NCBI GenBank assembly: GCA_900542045.1 | Contig: UQMI01000002.1 | Location: forward strand, 62,001-126,000 | Reading direction: 5' to 3' | Source of the DNA: an uncultured Blautia sp. | Lineage (GTDB): Bacteria; Bacillota; Clostridia; Lachnospirales; Lachnospiraceae | Length of the DNA stretch: 64,000 bases | Part shown: positions 38,513 through 47,782 of the stretch, in pieces | How positions within the stretch are numbered: the stretch's first letter is position 1 | Layout of the letters: each line of letters begins with the position of its first letter | Made by a program: the position numbers and the translations under genes | The notes under the pieces: generated by a model | What the model saw: the letters and a program-made list of their open reading frames with translations, nothing else | Told to the model about the DNA's origin: nothing | Databases searched by the model: none

Positions 38513-39289
38513 ATGAAGGTTGTAATTTTAGCCGGCGGGTATGGTACCCGGATCAGTGAAGAAAGTCATTTAAAACCAAAGCCAATGATTGAAATTGGAG
38601 AAAAGCCCATTCTCTGGCATATCATGAAGCTGTATTCTTATTACGGATTCCACGAATTTGTCATCTGCTGCGGGTATAAGCAGCATGTGATCAAAGAGTG
38701 GTTTGCCGATTATTATCTCCACAACAGCAATATTACCTTTGATTTTACCAGTGAAAATAAAATGATCGTACATAACCATGTGACGGAGCCATGGAAGGTG
38801 ACCATTGTGGACACCGGGCTTGATACCATGACGGGAGGACGGATCCTCCGGGTACGGGAGTATCTGGAGGAAGGCCCTTTTATGCTTACTTATGGAGACG
38901 GCGTGGCTGATATCAATATTCCGGAGCTTCTGGAATATCACAGATCCCATGGCAAAATGGCCACTTTGACGGCAGCCCAGCCAAGAGGGCGTTTTGGGGC
39001 CCTGGACATTCTGGATGACGGAAGGATCACCAATTTCAAAGAGAAGCCTCAGGAAGACAGCGGCTGGATTAACGCTGGCTTTATGGTGCTGGAGCCTGAG
39101 ATCATGGATCTGATTCATGGGGACGATACGGTCTTTGAACAGTATCCTTTGGCAGAAGCAGCCAGACGGGGCCAGCTTGCAGCCTACCGCCACAGAGGAT
39201 TCTGGCAGTGCATGGATACCCTGCGGGAAAAAAATCTGCTGGAAGAAATGTGGAACCGGGGAGAAGCCCCCTGGAAAGTCTGGAAATGA
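38513..39289 (+). CDS. rfbF: glucose-1-phosphate cytidylyltransferase
   Basis: A 258-residue nucleotidyltransferase that makes CDP-glucose from CTP and glucose-1-phosphate. It has the N-terminal LAGGYGTR loop, KPMIEIGEKPILWHIM, the metal-binding TYGDGVAD, and the C-terminal FWQCMDTLREK typical of RfbF rather than of the dTDP enzyme RmlA. The ATG at 38513 follows AAGGAG; an ATG at 38489 lies before that site. It is the first gene of the surface-glycan operon and feeds the dehydratase gene that follows. Confidence 0.95.
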   Translation: MKVVILAGGYGTRISEESHLKPKPMIEIGEKPILWHIMKLYSYYGFHEFVICCGYKQHVIKEWFADYYLHNSNITFDFTSENKMIVHNHVTEPWKVTIVDTGLDTMTGGRILRVREYLEEGPFMLTYGDGVADINIPELLEYHRSHGKMATLTAAQPRGRFGALDILDDGRITNFKEKPQEDSGWINAGFMVLEPEIMDLIHGDDTVFEQYPLAEAARRGQLAAYRHRGFWQCMDTLREKNLLEEMWNRGEAPWKVWK

Positions 39290-39371
39290 CAGACCAGCGG
39301 AAAAGACATGAAATTTGGAAGAAAGGGCTGCCAGTGAGGCGGCCGGATCATAAACAGAAGGATGAGACAAT

Positions 39372-40460
39372 ATGAATTTACGGATATTTGATTTTTACCG
39401 GGGAAAACGGGTGCTGGTGACCGGGAACACCGGATTTAAGGGAACCTGGCTGAGCCGGATCCTGCAGATGGCAGGGGCGCAGGTGACAGGATATGCTCTG
39501 GAAGCCCCCACTGCTCCCAGCCTGTTTTCTCTTTGCCGGATGGAGCAGGAGAGCAGCTGGATCCGGGGAGATGTGCGGGATCTGGAGCATCTGCAGAAGA
39601 CCATGGAGGAGACACAGCCGGAGCTGGTCTTTCATCTGGCAGCCCAGCCCATTGTCCGGGAATCTTATGAGAGACCGGTCTATACTTACGAGACCAATGT
39701 GATGGGAACTGTGCATGTACTGGAAAGTGTGCGGAACTGTCCTTCGGTCCGTTCTTTTCTGAATGTGACTACGGATAAAGTGTATCAGAACCGGGAATGG
39801 GAGTGGGGCTACCGGGAAAATGATCCTCTGGACGGCTTTGATCCATACTCCAACAGCAAATCCTGTTCGGAGCTGGTGACCCACAGCTATCGGGATTCTT
39901 TTTTTGCAGGGAAGGAAGTGGCCGTCTCCACGGCCAGAGCCGGAAACGTGATCGGGGGCGGCGATTTCGCCAGAGACAGGATCGTGCCGGACTGTGTCCG
40001 CGCAGCGCAGAAAGGAGAACCGGTGATGCTGCGCAATCCCCATTCCGTGCGGCCGTTTCAGCATGTACTGGAGCCCCTGTTTGCCTATCTGCTGATCGGA
40101 GCAGCCCAGTATGAGCAGCCTGCTCTGGCAGGAGCCTACAATGTGGGGCCGGAGGACCGGGACTGTATTACTGCCGGGGAGCTGGCAGCTCTGTTCTGTG
40201 AGAACTGGGGACAGGGACAGACCTGGGAATGCACGGAAAGTAATGGCCCCCACGAGGCGAATTTCCTGAAGCTGGACTGTTCCCGGATGAAGCAGGTCTT
40301 TGGATGGAAGCCTGTGTGGGATGTGCGGGAAGCAGTGGCCAGAACAGTGGAGTGGTCCAAAGCATGGCAGGAAGGCCAGAACATGGCCCAGGTGACGGAC
40401 CGGCAGATCCGGGATTATGAGAGAGACTGGGAAGAAATGCGAAAGGCAGTGCTCAGATGA
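39372..40460 (+). CDS. rfbG: CDP-glucose 4,6-dehydratase
   Basis: A 362-residue extended SDR that converts CDP-glucose to CDP-4-keto-6-deoxyglucose. It has the NAD-binding TGNTGFKG (17-24), the FHLAAQP motif, TTDKVYQN, and the active-site Y-x-x-x-K in DPYSNSKS. Later RAGNVIGGGDFARDRIVPD is diagnostic for RfbG. Its length is standard. It ends overlapping the upstream leader of the next gene. Confidence 0.95.
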   Translation: MNLRIFDFYRGKRVLVTGNTGFKGTWLSRILQMAGAQVTGYALEAPTAPSLFSLCRMEQESSWIRGDVRDLEHLQKTMEETQPELVFHLAAQPIVRESYERPVYTYETNVMGTVHVLESVRNCPSVRSFLNVTTDKVYQNREWEWGYRENDPLDGFDPYSNSKSCSELVTHSYRDSFFAGKEVAVSTARAGNVIGGGDFARDRIVPDCVRAAQKGEPVMLRNPHSVRPFQHVLEPLFAYLLIGAAQYEQPALAGAYNVGPEDRDCITAGELAALFCENWGQGQTWECTESNGPHEANFLKLDCSRMKQVFGWKPVWDVREAVARTVEWSKAWQEGQNMAQVTDRQIRDYERDWEEMRKAVLR

Positions 40461-40498
40461 GATCAGCTGAGCAGGAAAGAAACGTAAGGAGAGAGAGT

Positions 40499-41851
40499 AT
40501 GTTTGAGGATAAGACAGAAAAGCAGGCAAAGGAGCAGATTCTGGGCCTGGTAAAAGAATATTGCGACAGGTATCACAATCATCCAAAGGCGTTTGAAGAA
40601 GGAGACCGTATTCCTTATGCGTCCAGGGTCTATGATTCCCATGAAATGGTGAATCTGGTGGACAGCGCCCTGGAGTTCTGGCTGACTGCCGGACGTTATG
40701 CGGAGCAGTTTGAGAAAAATTTTGCAGAGTATCTGGGCGTGCGGTTCTGCTCGCTGGTGAATTCCGGGTCTTCTGCCAATCTGCTGGCATTTATGGCTCT
40801 GACGTCCCCTCTTCTGAAGGACCGGCAGATCCTTCCGGGGGATGAAGTGATCACAGTGGCCGCCGGATTCCCCACTACCGTTTCACCCATCATCCAGTAT
40901 GGGGCGGTGCCTGTCTTTGTGGATGTGACGATCCCCCAGTATAATATTGCGGCGGACCGGCTGGAGGAAGCTGTTTCCCCCAGGACCAAGGCGGTGATGC
41001 TGGCCCATACGCTGGGAAATCCCTTTGATCTGAAAGCAGTGAAGGATTTCTGCTCCCGCCATGGACTGTGGCTGATCGAGGACAACTGTGACGCCCTGGG
41101 TTCCGTGTATCAGATAGACGGAGAAGAGAAACTCACCGGAACCATAGGCGATATCGGAACTTCCAGTTTCTATCCGCCCCATCACATGACCATGGGAGAG
41201 GGCGGTGCGGTCTATACCAATGATCCGCTGCTCCATAAGATCATCCGTTCCTTCCGGGACTGGGGAAGAGACTGCAGCTGTCCTTCCGGCCGTGACAATC
41301 TCTGCGGCCATCGTTTTGACCGCCAGTATGGGCAGCTCCCTCTGGGATATGACCACAAATATGTCTATTCCCATTTTGGCTATAATCTGAAAGCTACAGA
41401 AATGCAGGCGGCCATTGGCTGTGCCCAGCTGGAAAAATTCCCGGGATTTGTGGAGAGAAGAAGACATAATTTTGACCGGCTGATGGAAGGTTTGCAGGGG
41501 ACAGAAGACAGGCTGATCCTGCCGGAGCCCTGTCCGGGTTCCAGGCCTAGCTGGTTCGGATTCCTGCTCACCTGCCGGGAAGGGGTGGACCGGAACCATG
41601 TGGTACAGTATGTGGAAGAAAAAGGAGTACAGACCCGGATGCTGTTCGCAGGCAATCTGACCCGGCATCCCTGCTTTGACCAGATGCGGGAAAAAGGCAC
41701 CGGCTATCGCATCGTGGGAGGACTGGAAACCACAGACCGGATCATGCGGGATACCTTCTGGGTGGGACTGTATCCGGGCATGACCGATGAGAAAATCGAC
41801 TACATGGCAAAAGTGATCCGCCAGGCCGCAGAAGGCGGGAAGGGAGTATAA
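40499..41851 (+). CDS. rfbH: CDP-4-keto-6-deoxyglucose 3-dehydrase (E1)
   Basis: A 450-residue PMP/[2Fe-2S] enzyme that removes the C3 hydroxyl, giving CDP-3,6-dideoxy sugars. It has an aminotransferase fold in which the PLP lysine is replaced by histidine (H229 in FYPPHHMTMGEGG), the hallmark of E1. The cluster cysteines are C197 (EDNCDALG), C259, C261 and C269 (RDCSCPSGRDNLC). It needs an E3-type iron-sulfur flavoprotein reductase, and none is encoded in this window. GGAGAGAGAG precedes the ATG at 40499; the frame opens earlier, but those starts overlap rfbG. Confidence 0.95.
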   Translation: MFEDKTEKQAKEQILGLVKEYCDRYHNHPKAFEEGDRIPYASRVYDSHEMVNLVDSALEFWLTAGRYAEQFEKNFAEYLGVRFCSLVNSGSSANLLAFMALTSPLLKDRQILPGDEVITVAAGFPTTVSPIIQYGAVPVFVDVTIPQYNIAADRLEEAVSPRTKAVMLAHTLGNPFDLKAVKDFCSRHGLWLIEDNCDALGSVYQIDGEEKLTGTIGDIGTSSFYPPHHMTMGEGGAVYTNDPLLHKIIRSFRDWGRDCSCPSGRDNLCGHRFDRQYGQLPLGYDHKYVYSHFGYNLKATEMQAAIGCAQLEKFPGFVERRRHNFDRLMEGLQGTEDRLILPEPCPGSRPSWFGFLLTCREGVDRNHVVQYVEEKGVQTRMLFAGNLTRHPCFDQMREKGTGYRIVGGLETTDRIMRDTFWVGLYPGMTDEKIDYMAKVIRQAAEGGKGV

Positions 41852-41854
41852 AGA

Positions 41855-43177
41855 ATGTTGGATGAGAGACTGCGCTGGGATGCCTTCTGGGCGCTGGATG
41901 CCCTGAAAGGCGGTACGGTGCGAAACTACTACGAGCAGATCAGAGACAGTTACCGTTATGGAACTTCCATAGCAAAGACCAGGGAGAAAATCCAGAAGCT
42001 CATCGCCCATGCGGTGCGGACCACGGATTTTTATAAGGATTTTGATGAGAACACCACTCTGCAGCAGCTTCCGGTGGTAAATAAGGAAACCTTCCGCAAC
42101 CACTATGCGGCATTTCTCTCGTCGGAATTTAAAGATGCGCCGGATAACCGGATCATGTGTACCAGCGGATCCACCGGCACGCCGCTGTCCATGGTGCAGA
42201 ACCGGGATAAGATCCTGCACAATACTGCCGGCGGTATTTTCCTGGGAGCCCTGGGAGGATATTTTATCGGAATGAAGGAAGCTTTTATCCGTGTCTGGGT
42301 CAACAATGTGAAGAAGGGCAGGCTGGCCCTGCTGGCAGAAAATCTGATCATGATGGACAGTTCTTCCATGGATGACAGGGCGCTGAAAGAAATGCTGGAG
42401 GTGATTCGGAAGAAGAAAGTCAAATGTCTGGTGGGGTATTCCTCAGCCCTGGGAGAGCTGAGCCGTTACATCGACGCCCAGGAAATGGATACGTCAAAAT
42501 TCCGGGTGCAGGCCATTATTCCCATCTCCGAGAGCATGCCTCCGGCCGTGCGCTCCAGGCTGCGGGAGCAGTTCCGCTGCCCGGTGCGGGCCTGGTATTC
42601 CAACGAGGAAAACGGGATCATGGGCCTGCAGCATCCGGAGGAGGAAAGCTATTATATTGATACGGAAAGTTATTATTATGAGATCCTGAAGCTGGACCGG
42701 GATGAGCCGGCGGAACCGGGAGAACTGGGACGGATCGTCATCACAGATCTGTACAATTATGCCTTCCCTATCCTGCGGTATGACAACGGAGATCTGGCTA
42801 TTGCCCGGAAAAAAGTGAAGGACGGCCGATTCCGCCTGACATTGACGGAACTCTACGGCCGGCGCAGCGACATGATCTACGACAGCGAGGGGCATGCCCT
42901 GACGCCCTATATTATCACCAACAATCTGTGGGACATCAAAGGACTGCGGCAGTTTCGGTTCATCCAGGAGGATGTGGCCCGCTACACTCTGTGGCTGAAT
43001 GGAAACAAAAGGGAAATCCCGGTGGACGAGATTGTCCGGAGGGTCCTGCCTTATCTGGGAGAGAAGGCGAAGCTGTCGGTGGAGTTCGTGGATGAGATTC
43101 CCGTGCTCAATTCCGGCAAACGGAAGTACATAGAGAACCGGTGTCCGCAGTACCAGGGATCAGTGAACAGACAATGA
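41855..43177 (+). CDS. CapK/PaaK-like adenylate-forming enzyme 1
   Basis: A 440-residue member of the adenylate-forming superfamily close to phenylacetate-CoA ligase and CapK. It has the nucleotide motif CTSGSTGTPLSM (about 105-116), WYSNEENGIMG, and GELGRIVITDLYN with the ATP-binding aspartate in RYDNGDL. The C-terminal part ends DEIPVLNSGKRKYIENRCP. CapK-like members occur in capsule clusters, where they are presumed to activate a carboxylate for attachment to a sugar or lipid; the substrate here is unknown. Its stop overlaps the next ATG (ATGA). Confidence 0.8.
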   Translation: MLDERLRWDAFWALDALKGGTVRNYYEQIRDSYRYGTSIAKTREKIQKLIAHAVRTTDFYKDFDENTTLQQLPVVNKETFRNHYAAFLSSEFKDAPDNRIMCTSGSTGTPLSMVQNRDKILHNTAGGIFLGALGGYFIGMKEAFIRVWVNNVKKGRLALLAENLIMMDSSSMDDRALKEMLEVIRKKKVKCLVGYSSALGELSRYIDAQEMDTSKFRVQAIIPISESMPPAVRSRLREQFRCPVRAWYSNEENGIMGLQHPEEESYYIDTESYYYEILKLDRDEPAEPGELGRIVITDLYNYAFPILRYDNGDLAIARKKVKDGRFRLTLTELYGRRSDMIYDSEGHALTPYIITNNLWDIKGLRQFRFIQEDVARYTLWLNGNKREIPVDEIVRRVLPYLGEKAKLSVEFVDEIPVLNSGKRKYIENRCPQYQGSVNRQ

Positions 43178-44376
43178 ATGAGACAGCACATAAGAAAGAA
43201 AAACAGATTTTTATAAATACAGCGTATACCATGGGCGGTGCTCTGCTGATGAACGGAGTGCTGCAGCTTCTGATCTATCCGCTGTTTAACCGGATTCTGG
43301 GAAGTGATACTCTTGGAAATCTGCTGTATATCATGGGACTGGTGGCCATTTTGTGCCCTTCGGTGGGCCAGGCGCTGAATACCAGCCGTCTGGTGGCCCG
43401 CCGGGAATATGAAGTGACCAACGGCGATTATAATTGCCTGCTTCTTCTGTTTGGAGGCGTGGGCAGCGCGGCAGCTCTTCTGCTGGCCCGGGATTCGCTG
43501 ACGACTCCGGCGGCAGTGCTGCTGGCAGCGGTACTTTTTCTGAGCACCTGCTTCCGGTACTATGGCGATGTGGAATACCGCCTGAACCTGAATTATAAAC
43601 GGTATTTTATCTATTATGCCGTACTGACACTGGGGTATCTGCTGGGATTTCTGCTGTATTTTCTGTGCAGAAGCTGGTTTGTGGTATTTCTTGCCGGAGA
43701 ACTGCTGGCCCTTCTTTATCTGGGGGCTACCGGAACGGTATTTCGGAATTTCTGGTCCAGGAGTCCGTATTTTTCGGCTGTATTCCGCCGGGGCGGTTTT
43801 CTGACCGTTTCCTATCTGATCACGAACCTGACGCTGAATATGGACCGTCTGGTGCTGAAGCATCTGATCGGGGATCTGGCAGTGACCCAGTACTATGTCA
43901 CATCCCTGATCGGGAAGACCATGGTTCTGCTGGTGGCACCGGTGAATACGATCCTGATTTCTTATCTCACCAGAAAGAAGGAGCGGATCAGTCGCAGGCA
44001 GTTTCTGGGATTTACGGGGATTGGAGTTGGCGTGAGCTTTCTCTTTTTCCTGTTCGCGCAGATCGCCACGCCAATTTTCATCCGGCTGCTGTACGGGGAA
44101 CTGTATGAAGGCGTGCGGGATCTGATTACAGTGGTGAATCTGTCCCAGATTCTGGGACTGCTGTCAGCGTATCTGTTTATCGTGGTGCTGACCTTTACAG
44201 AAGAAAAGTGGCAGATGATCCTACAGGCAGTCCATCTGGTGATCCTGACCGTGCTGGTCCTGACAGTTACAGGCAGCTATGGGATCCTGGGATTTTCCGT
44301 GGCGGTGCTGGCAGCCAATGCCATCCGGGTGCTGGCGGTGATCGGACTGGGCCTGATACGGCTGCGGAAGGCATGA
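43174..44376 (+). CDS. polysaccharide flippase (Wzx/MATE-like)
   Basis: A 400-residue integral membrane protein with about eleven to twelve hydrophobic segments. It opens INTAYTMGGALLMNGVLQLLIYPLFNRILG, the usual start of the oligosaccharide flippase family (given here as NTAYTMGGALLMNG). TLNMDRLVLKHLIGDLAVTQYY in the middle is the conserved family stretch. It would move lipid-linked sugar units across the membrane. The ATG at 43174 overlaps the previous stop by four bases, implying coupled translation. It is flanked by two adenylate-forming paralogues. Confidence 0.85.
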   Translation: MNETAHKKEKQIFINTAYTMGGALLMNGVLQLLIYPLFNRILGSDTLGNLLYIMGLVAILCPSVGQALNTSRLVARREYEVTNGDYNCLLLLFGGVGSAAALLLARDSLTTPAAVLLAAVLFLSTCFRYYGDVEYRLNLNYKRYFIYYAVLTLGYLLGFLLYFLCRSWFVVFLAGELLALLYLGATGTVFRNFWSRSPYFSAVFRRGGFLTVSYLITNLTLNMDRLVLKHLIGDLAVTQYYVTSLIGKTMVLLVAPVNTILISYLTRKKERISRRQFLGFTGIGVGVSFLFFLFAQIATPIFIRLLYGELYEGVRDLITVVNLSQILGLLSAYLFIVVLTFTEEKWQMILQAVHLVILTVLVLTVTGSYGILGFSVAVLAANAIRVLAVIGLGLIRLRKA

Positions 44377-44460
44377 GAAAAAGTAACAGCCCGTGGAACA
44401 GACGGATCGGAAGAAAGGTTCTCGGGGAAGACTGGTCATAGAAAGGAATGAGGGAAGGAT

Positions 44461-45780
44461 ATGCAGGCAGGAGAAGTACTGCGGAGAGTGGTTTTTAACG
44501 GACTGGATCGAATGAAGGGCGGAAAGCTGGCCCGGATCCGGGAAGTAAATGAAGGGGAAATTCTGAACGGCGTGACAGAGGAGTACAGAAAAAGAAGACT
44601 CCAGGGGATTCTGGATTATGCCAGAAAAAACTGTGCATTTTACCGGGAAATGGATAAGGCGGAAACCCTGTCGGATTTTCCGGTGATGAATAAAACGGAT
44701 TACATTGAGAACCGGGATACCATCCTGAGTGATGCCTGGCAGGGACACCGGGAGAAGCTCTATGCGCTGCGGACCAGCGGGTCCACCGGGGCGCCTTTTA
44801 CGGTGTGGTGTGACGGGGAGAAGATGAACCGGGTGAATATGAATTTTCTCTCGGTGATGGAGCTGAACGGATTCCGGATCGGAATGAAGAGGGGGGAATT
44901 CCGGGTATGGATTCCGGGAAAGAATACCATTTCCAAATGGAAATCCGTGAAAAATAATCTTCTGATGATTGATATTTCCAATATGGGCGATGAGGCTCTG
45001 GCCAAAATCTGCCATAGGATCCAGAAAAAGCGGATGCAGGTCCTGGTGAGCTATTCCAGCGCTCTGACGGCCCTGGCATCTTATATCAGAAGAGCAGGGA
45101 TCGATGTGAAAAAATGGGATGTGGAAATGATCTTTTCCATGGGGGAGGCCCTGCCGGATGCCACTTACGAAGAATTGAAGAACATTTTCGGATTTGCACC
45201 GGTGCGTTCCTATGGCAACAATGAGAATGGATTTATTGCGGTGCAGTTAAGAGAAGAAGACCGCTACACGGCGGATCTCTATAATTTTTATATCGAGATC
45301 CTGAAGCTGGACTGCGACGAGCCGGCAGAACCGGGAGAACTGGGAAGGATCGTGGTGACAGATTATTATAACCGGGCGTTCCCCATGATCCGGTATGATA
45401 CCGGAGATACAGGAATCTATGAAGAGCCTGTCGATGAAGAAGGACGCCGTCATGGATATTTTACAGAAATTTACGGACGGAGAGGGTCTCTGCTGTATAA
45501 CTGTAAGGGAGAGCCTCTGTCAATCCACGTGTTCATGAATGTGCTGCTGAATCTGGAGGATGCGGTACATCAGGCCCGGTGTATCCAGTGGGAGAAAAGA
45601 CGATATGAATTGCTTTTGAATGCGGACCGGGAGAAGATCGATGAGGCTGCCGTGGTGCAGTCCTATCGGAATTATCTGGGAGAGGAAGCCGAGATCCAGG
45701 TTACGTATGTGGATGAAATTCCCATTCAGGCTTCGGGAAAACGGATGGTGTGTGAGAACCGGTGTCCGGACTATCAGTAG
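44461..45780 (+). CDS. CapK/PaaK-like adenylate-forming enzyme 2
   Basis: A 439-residue paralogue of the enzyme at 41855, with RTSGSTGAPFTV, SYGNNENGFIA, GELGRIVVTDYYN and an end of DEIPIQASGKRMVCENRCP that mirrors its partner. The copies share domain layout and length but are diverged over their length, so they probably activate different acids or play different roles. GAGGGAAGG lies before the ATG. It follows the flippase by 84 bases, without a terminator. Confidence 0.8.
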   Translation: MQAGEVLRRVVFNGLDRMKGGKLARIREVNEGEILNGVTEEYRKRRLQGILDYARKNCAFYREMDKAETLSDFPVMNKTDYIENRDTILSDAWQGHREKLYALRTSGSTGAPFTVWCDGEKMNRVNMNFLSVMELNGFRIGMKRGEFRVWIPGKNTISKWKSVKNNLLMIDISNMGDEALAKICHRIQKKRMQVLVSYSSALTALASYIRRAGIDVKKWDVEMIFSMGEALPDATYEELKNIFGFAPVRSYGNNENGFIAVQLREEDRYTADLYNFYIEILKLDCDEPAEPGELGRIVVTDYYNRAFPMIRYDTGDTGIYEEPVDEEGRRHGYFTEIYGRRGSLLYNCKGEPLSIHVFMNVLLNLEDAVHQARCIQWEKRRYELLLNADREKIDEAAVVQSYRNYLGEEAEIQVTYVDEIPIQASGKRMVCENRCPDYQ

Positions 45781-45836
45781 AAGATGGCAGGCACGGTGAC
45801 AGAAAACAGAATGCAGAGGAACAGGGGAAGAGAGAA

Positions 45837-47684
45837 ATGAAGCAGAAGGTTTCGGACTATATAGCAGATCGCATTGCGGAGGCGGGGATCCGCCATGTAT
45901 TCACAGTGACCGGAGGCGGGGCCATGCATTTGAATGATGCGTTTGGGCATCACCGGGAACTGGAGTGCATCTATCAGCATCACGAACAGGCCTGTGCCAT
46001 GGCGGCAGAGGCCTATGCCCGTATGGACGGGCAGATGGCGGCGGTGTGTGTGACCACAGGGCCGGGGGCCACCAATGCAGTGACCGGCGTACTGGGGGCA
46101 TGGATGGATTCTATTCCCATGCTGGTAATCTCCGGCCAGGCCCGGTACGATACTACAGTGCCAGGCAGCGGACTGCGGCTCCGGAGCATGGGAGTACAGG
46201 AGTGCAATATTGTGCCGGTGGTGGAGAGCATTACCAAATATGCAGTGATGGTGACACAGCCGGAGCAGATCCGGCATCATCTGGAGAAAGCCCTGTATCT
46301 GGCAGCTCACGGGCGTCCCGGGCCTGTGTGGCTGGATGTTCCCCTGAATGTGCAGGGAGCATGGGTGGAAACGGAGCAGCTGACCGGATACAGCCAGGAG
46401 GAAGATCCGGATACAGAGCCGGAGCCGGTGACAGAAGAGATGGCGGAGAAGATCCTGGAGCAAATCAAAAAGAGCCGCCGGCCAGTGCTCTTCCCGGGAA
46501 ACGGCGTGCGTCTTGGGGGCGCCATAAACGAATTCCATGAACTGGTGCGGGTTCTGGGAATTCCGGTGGTGACCGGCCCCAGCAGCGTGGATGCGCTGCC
46601 CTATGAGGATCCGCTGTATGTGGGAAAAAGCGGCAGCACCGGAGACAGGGCAGGAAATTTTGCCGTGCAGAACAGCGACCTGTTTTTCTCCATTGGCAGC
46701 CGCATGGGCTTTGGACAGACGGGCTTTCATTTTCAGAGCTGGGCCAGAGAAGCCTATACGATCATCTGTGATATTGACGGGGAAGAACTGAAAAAGCCCA
46801 ATCTCCATGTGAGCCTGCCGGTGTGTGCAGATGCCGGGGACCTGATCTGTAAATTACTGGAAAAGCTGAGGCAGCAGGGCTTTGATGCGGAGCATCCTTT
46901 CTGGCAGGGAGAAGACTGGCTGCGGCAGGGGAGACTCTGGAAGGAAAAATATCCGGTGGTGACCCGTGTGCATTACGAGGAGCGGGAAAAGGGCTGTACC
47001 AATATCTATGCATTCTATGAAGAGCTTTCCAAAGCCATGAAAGAGGGGGAGACGCTGGTGGTCAGCGTGGGAACGGCCCGGGTGGCAGGCACCCAGGCAT
47101 TCCGGGTAAAAGAAGGACAGCGGTTTATCACCAATCCCAACACAGCGTCCATGGGCTTCTGCCTGCCGGCAGCCACAGGCGTCAGTGTGGCTCTGGGAAA
47201 AGGACCGCTGGTCTGTGTCACCGGAGAAGGCAGTCTGCAGATGAATCTGCAGGAGCTGCAGACCATCTGGCATCATCAGCTGCCGGTGAAGCTGTTTGTT
47301 ATTAATAACCAGGGCTATCATTCCATCCGCCAGACCCAGCAGAGCTATTTCGGAGAACCGTTGGTGGGCGTGGGACCGGAAAGTGGAGATCTGAGCTTTC
47401 CTTCTCTGGAGAAGCTGGCCCCTGCCTATGGATTTTCTTACGACTGCTGCAGGGATTCCCGGCAGCTGTCCCAGGTTATTGCCAGGGTGCTGGAAAAAGA
47501 AGGGCCGGCGGTCTGTGAGATCTTTGTGACAAAATACCAGAAGACAGAGCCAAAAGCCGCTTCCCGCAAGCTCCCGGACGGAAGAATGGTATCTGCGCCG
47601 CTGGAAGATCTGGCGCCGTTTTTGCCAAGGGAAGAACTGGAAGAAAATATGTGGATCCCTCTGTATCAGGCGGAAGACAGATGA
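45837..47684 (+). CDS. thiamine-diphosphate enzyme, acetolactate-synthase-like (YerE-like)
   Basis: A 615-residue ThDP enzyme of the acetolactate synthase family: catalytic glutamate E50 in HHEQACAMAAEAYAR, central FAD/nucleotide-type domain (about 190-330), and the ThDP-metal motif from GEGS (463-466) to INN (about 488-490). There is no ilvN or ilvC nearby. In a CDP-3,6-dideoxyhexose operon this matches YerE of Yersinia, which adds a two-carbon acetyl unit from pyruvate to C4 of the CDP-3,6-dideoxy-4-keto sugar. The assignment rests on family plus context. GAAGAGAG precedes the ATG at 45837; upstream in-frame codons overlap the preceding gene. Confidence 0.75.
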   Translation: MKQKVSDYIADRIAEAGIRHVFTVTGGGAMHLNDAFGHHRELECIYQHHEQACAMAAEAYARMDGQMAAVCVTTGPGATNAVTGVLGAWMDSIPMLVISGQARYDTTVPGSGLRLRSMGVQECNIVPVVESITKYAVMVTQPEQIRHHLEKALYLAAHGRPGPVWLDVPLNVQGAWVETEQLTGYSQEEDPDTEPEPVTEEMAEKILEQIKKSRRPVLFPGNGVRLGGAINEFHELVRVLGIPVVTGPSSVDALPYEDPLYVGKSGSTGDRAGNFAVQNSDLFFSIGSRMGFGQTGFHFQSWAREAYTIICDIDGEELKKPNLHVSLPVCADAGDLICKLLEKLRQQGFDAEHPFWQGEDWLRQGRLWKEKYPVVTRVHYEEREKGCTNIYAFYEELSKAMKEGETLVVSVGTARVAGTQAFRVKEGQRFITNPNTASMGFCLPAATGVSVALGKGPLVCVTGEGSLQMNLQELQTIWHHQLPVKLFVINNQGYHSIRQTQQSYFGEPLVGVGPESGDLSFPSLEKLAPAYGFSYDCCRDSRQLSQVIARVLEKEGPAVCEIFVTKYQKTEPKAASRKLPDGRMVSAPLEDLAPFLPREELEENMWIPLYQAEDR

Positions 47685-47782
47685 GAGAAGTGTACAGAGG
47701 GATACAGTAAAACCGGAGAGGGGCAGAATACGGTACCGGAAGTGGTGAGCTTTTCGAGAATGCGGAAATGGAGTGGGATAGA

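Noticed and set aside
44373..44441. A 22-codon frame whose ATG overlaps the flippase stop (ATGA)
   Set aside because: The overlap imitates coupling, but the peptide is basic, featureless and likely a chance frame in the gap before the second adenylating enzyme.
45837..47684. Ordinary branched-chain amino acid acetolactate synthase (IlvB)
   Set aside because: There is no ilvN, ilvC or ilvD nearby, and the gene sits within a CDP-sugar operon between sugar-modifying enzymes, which favours a YerE-like role.
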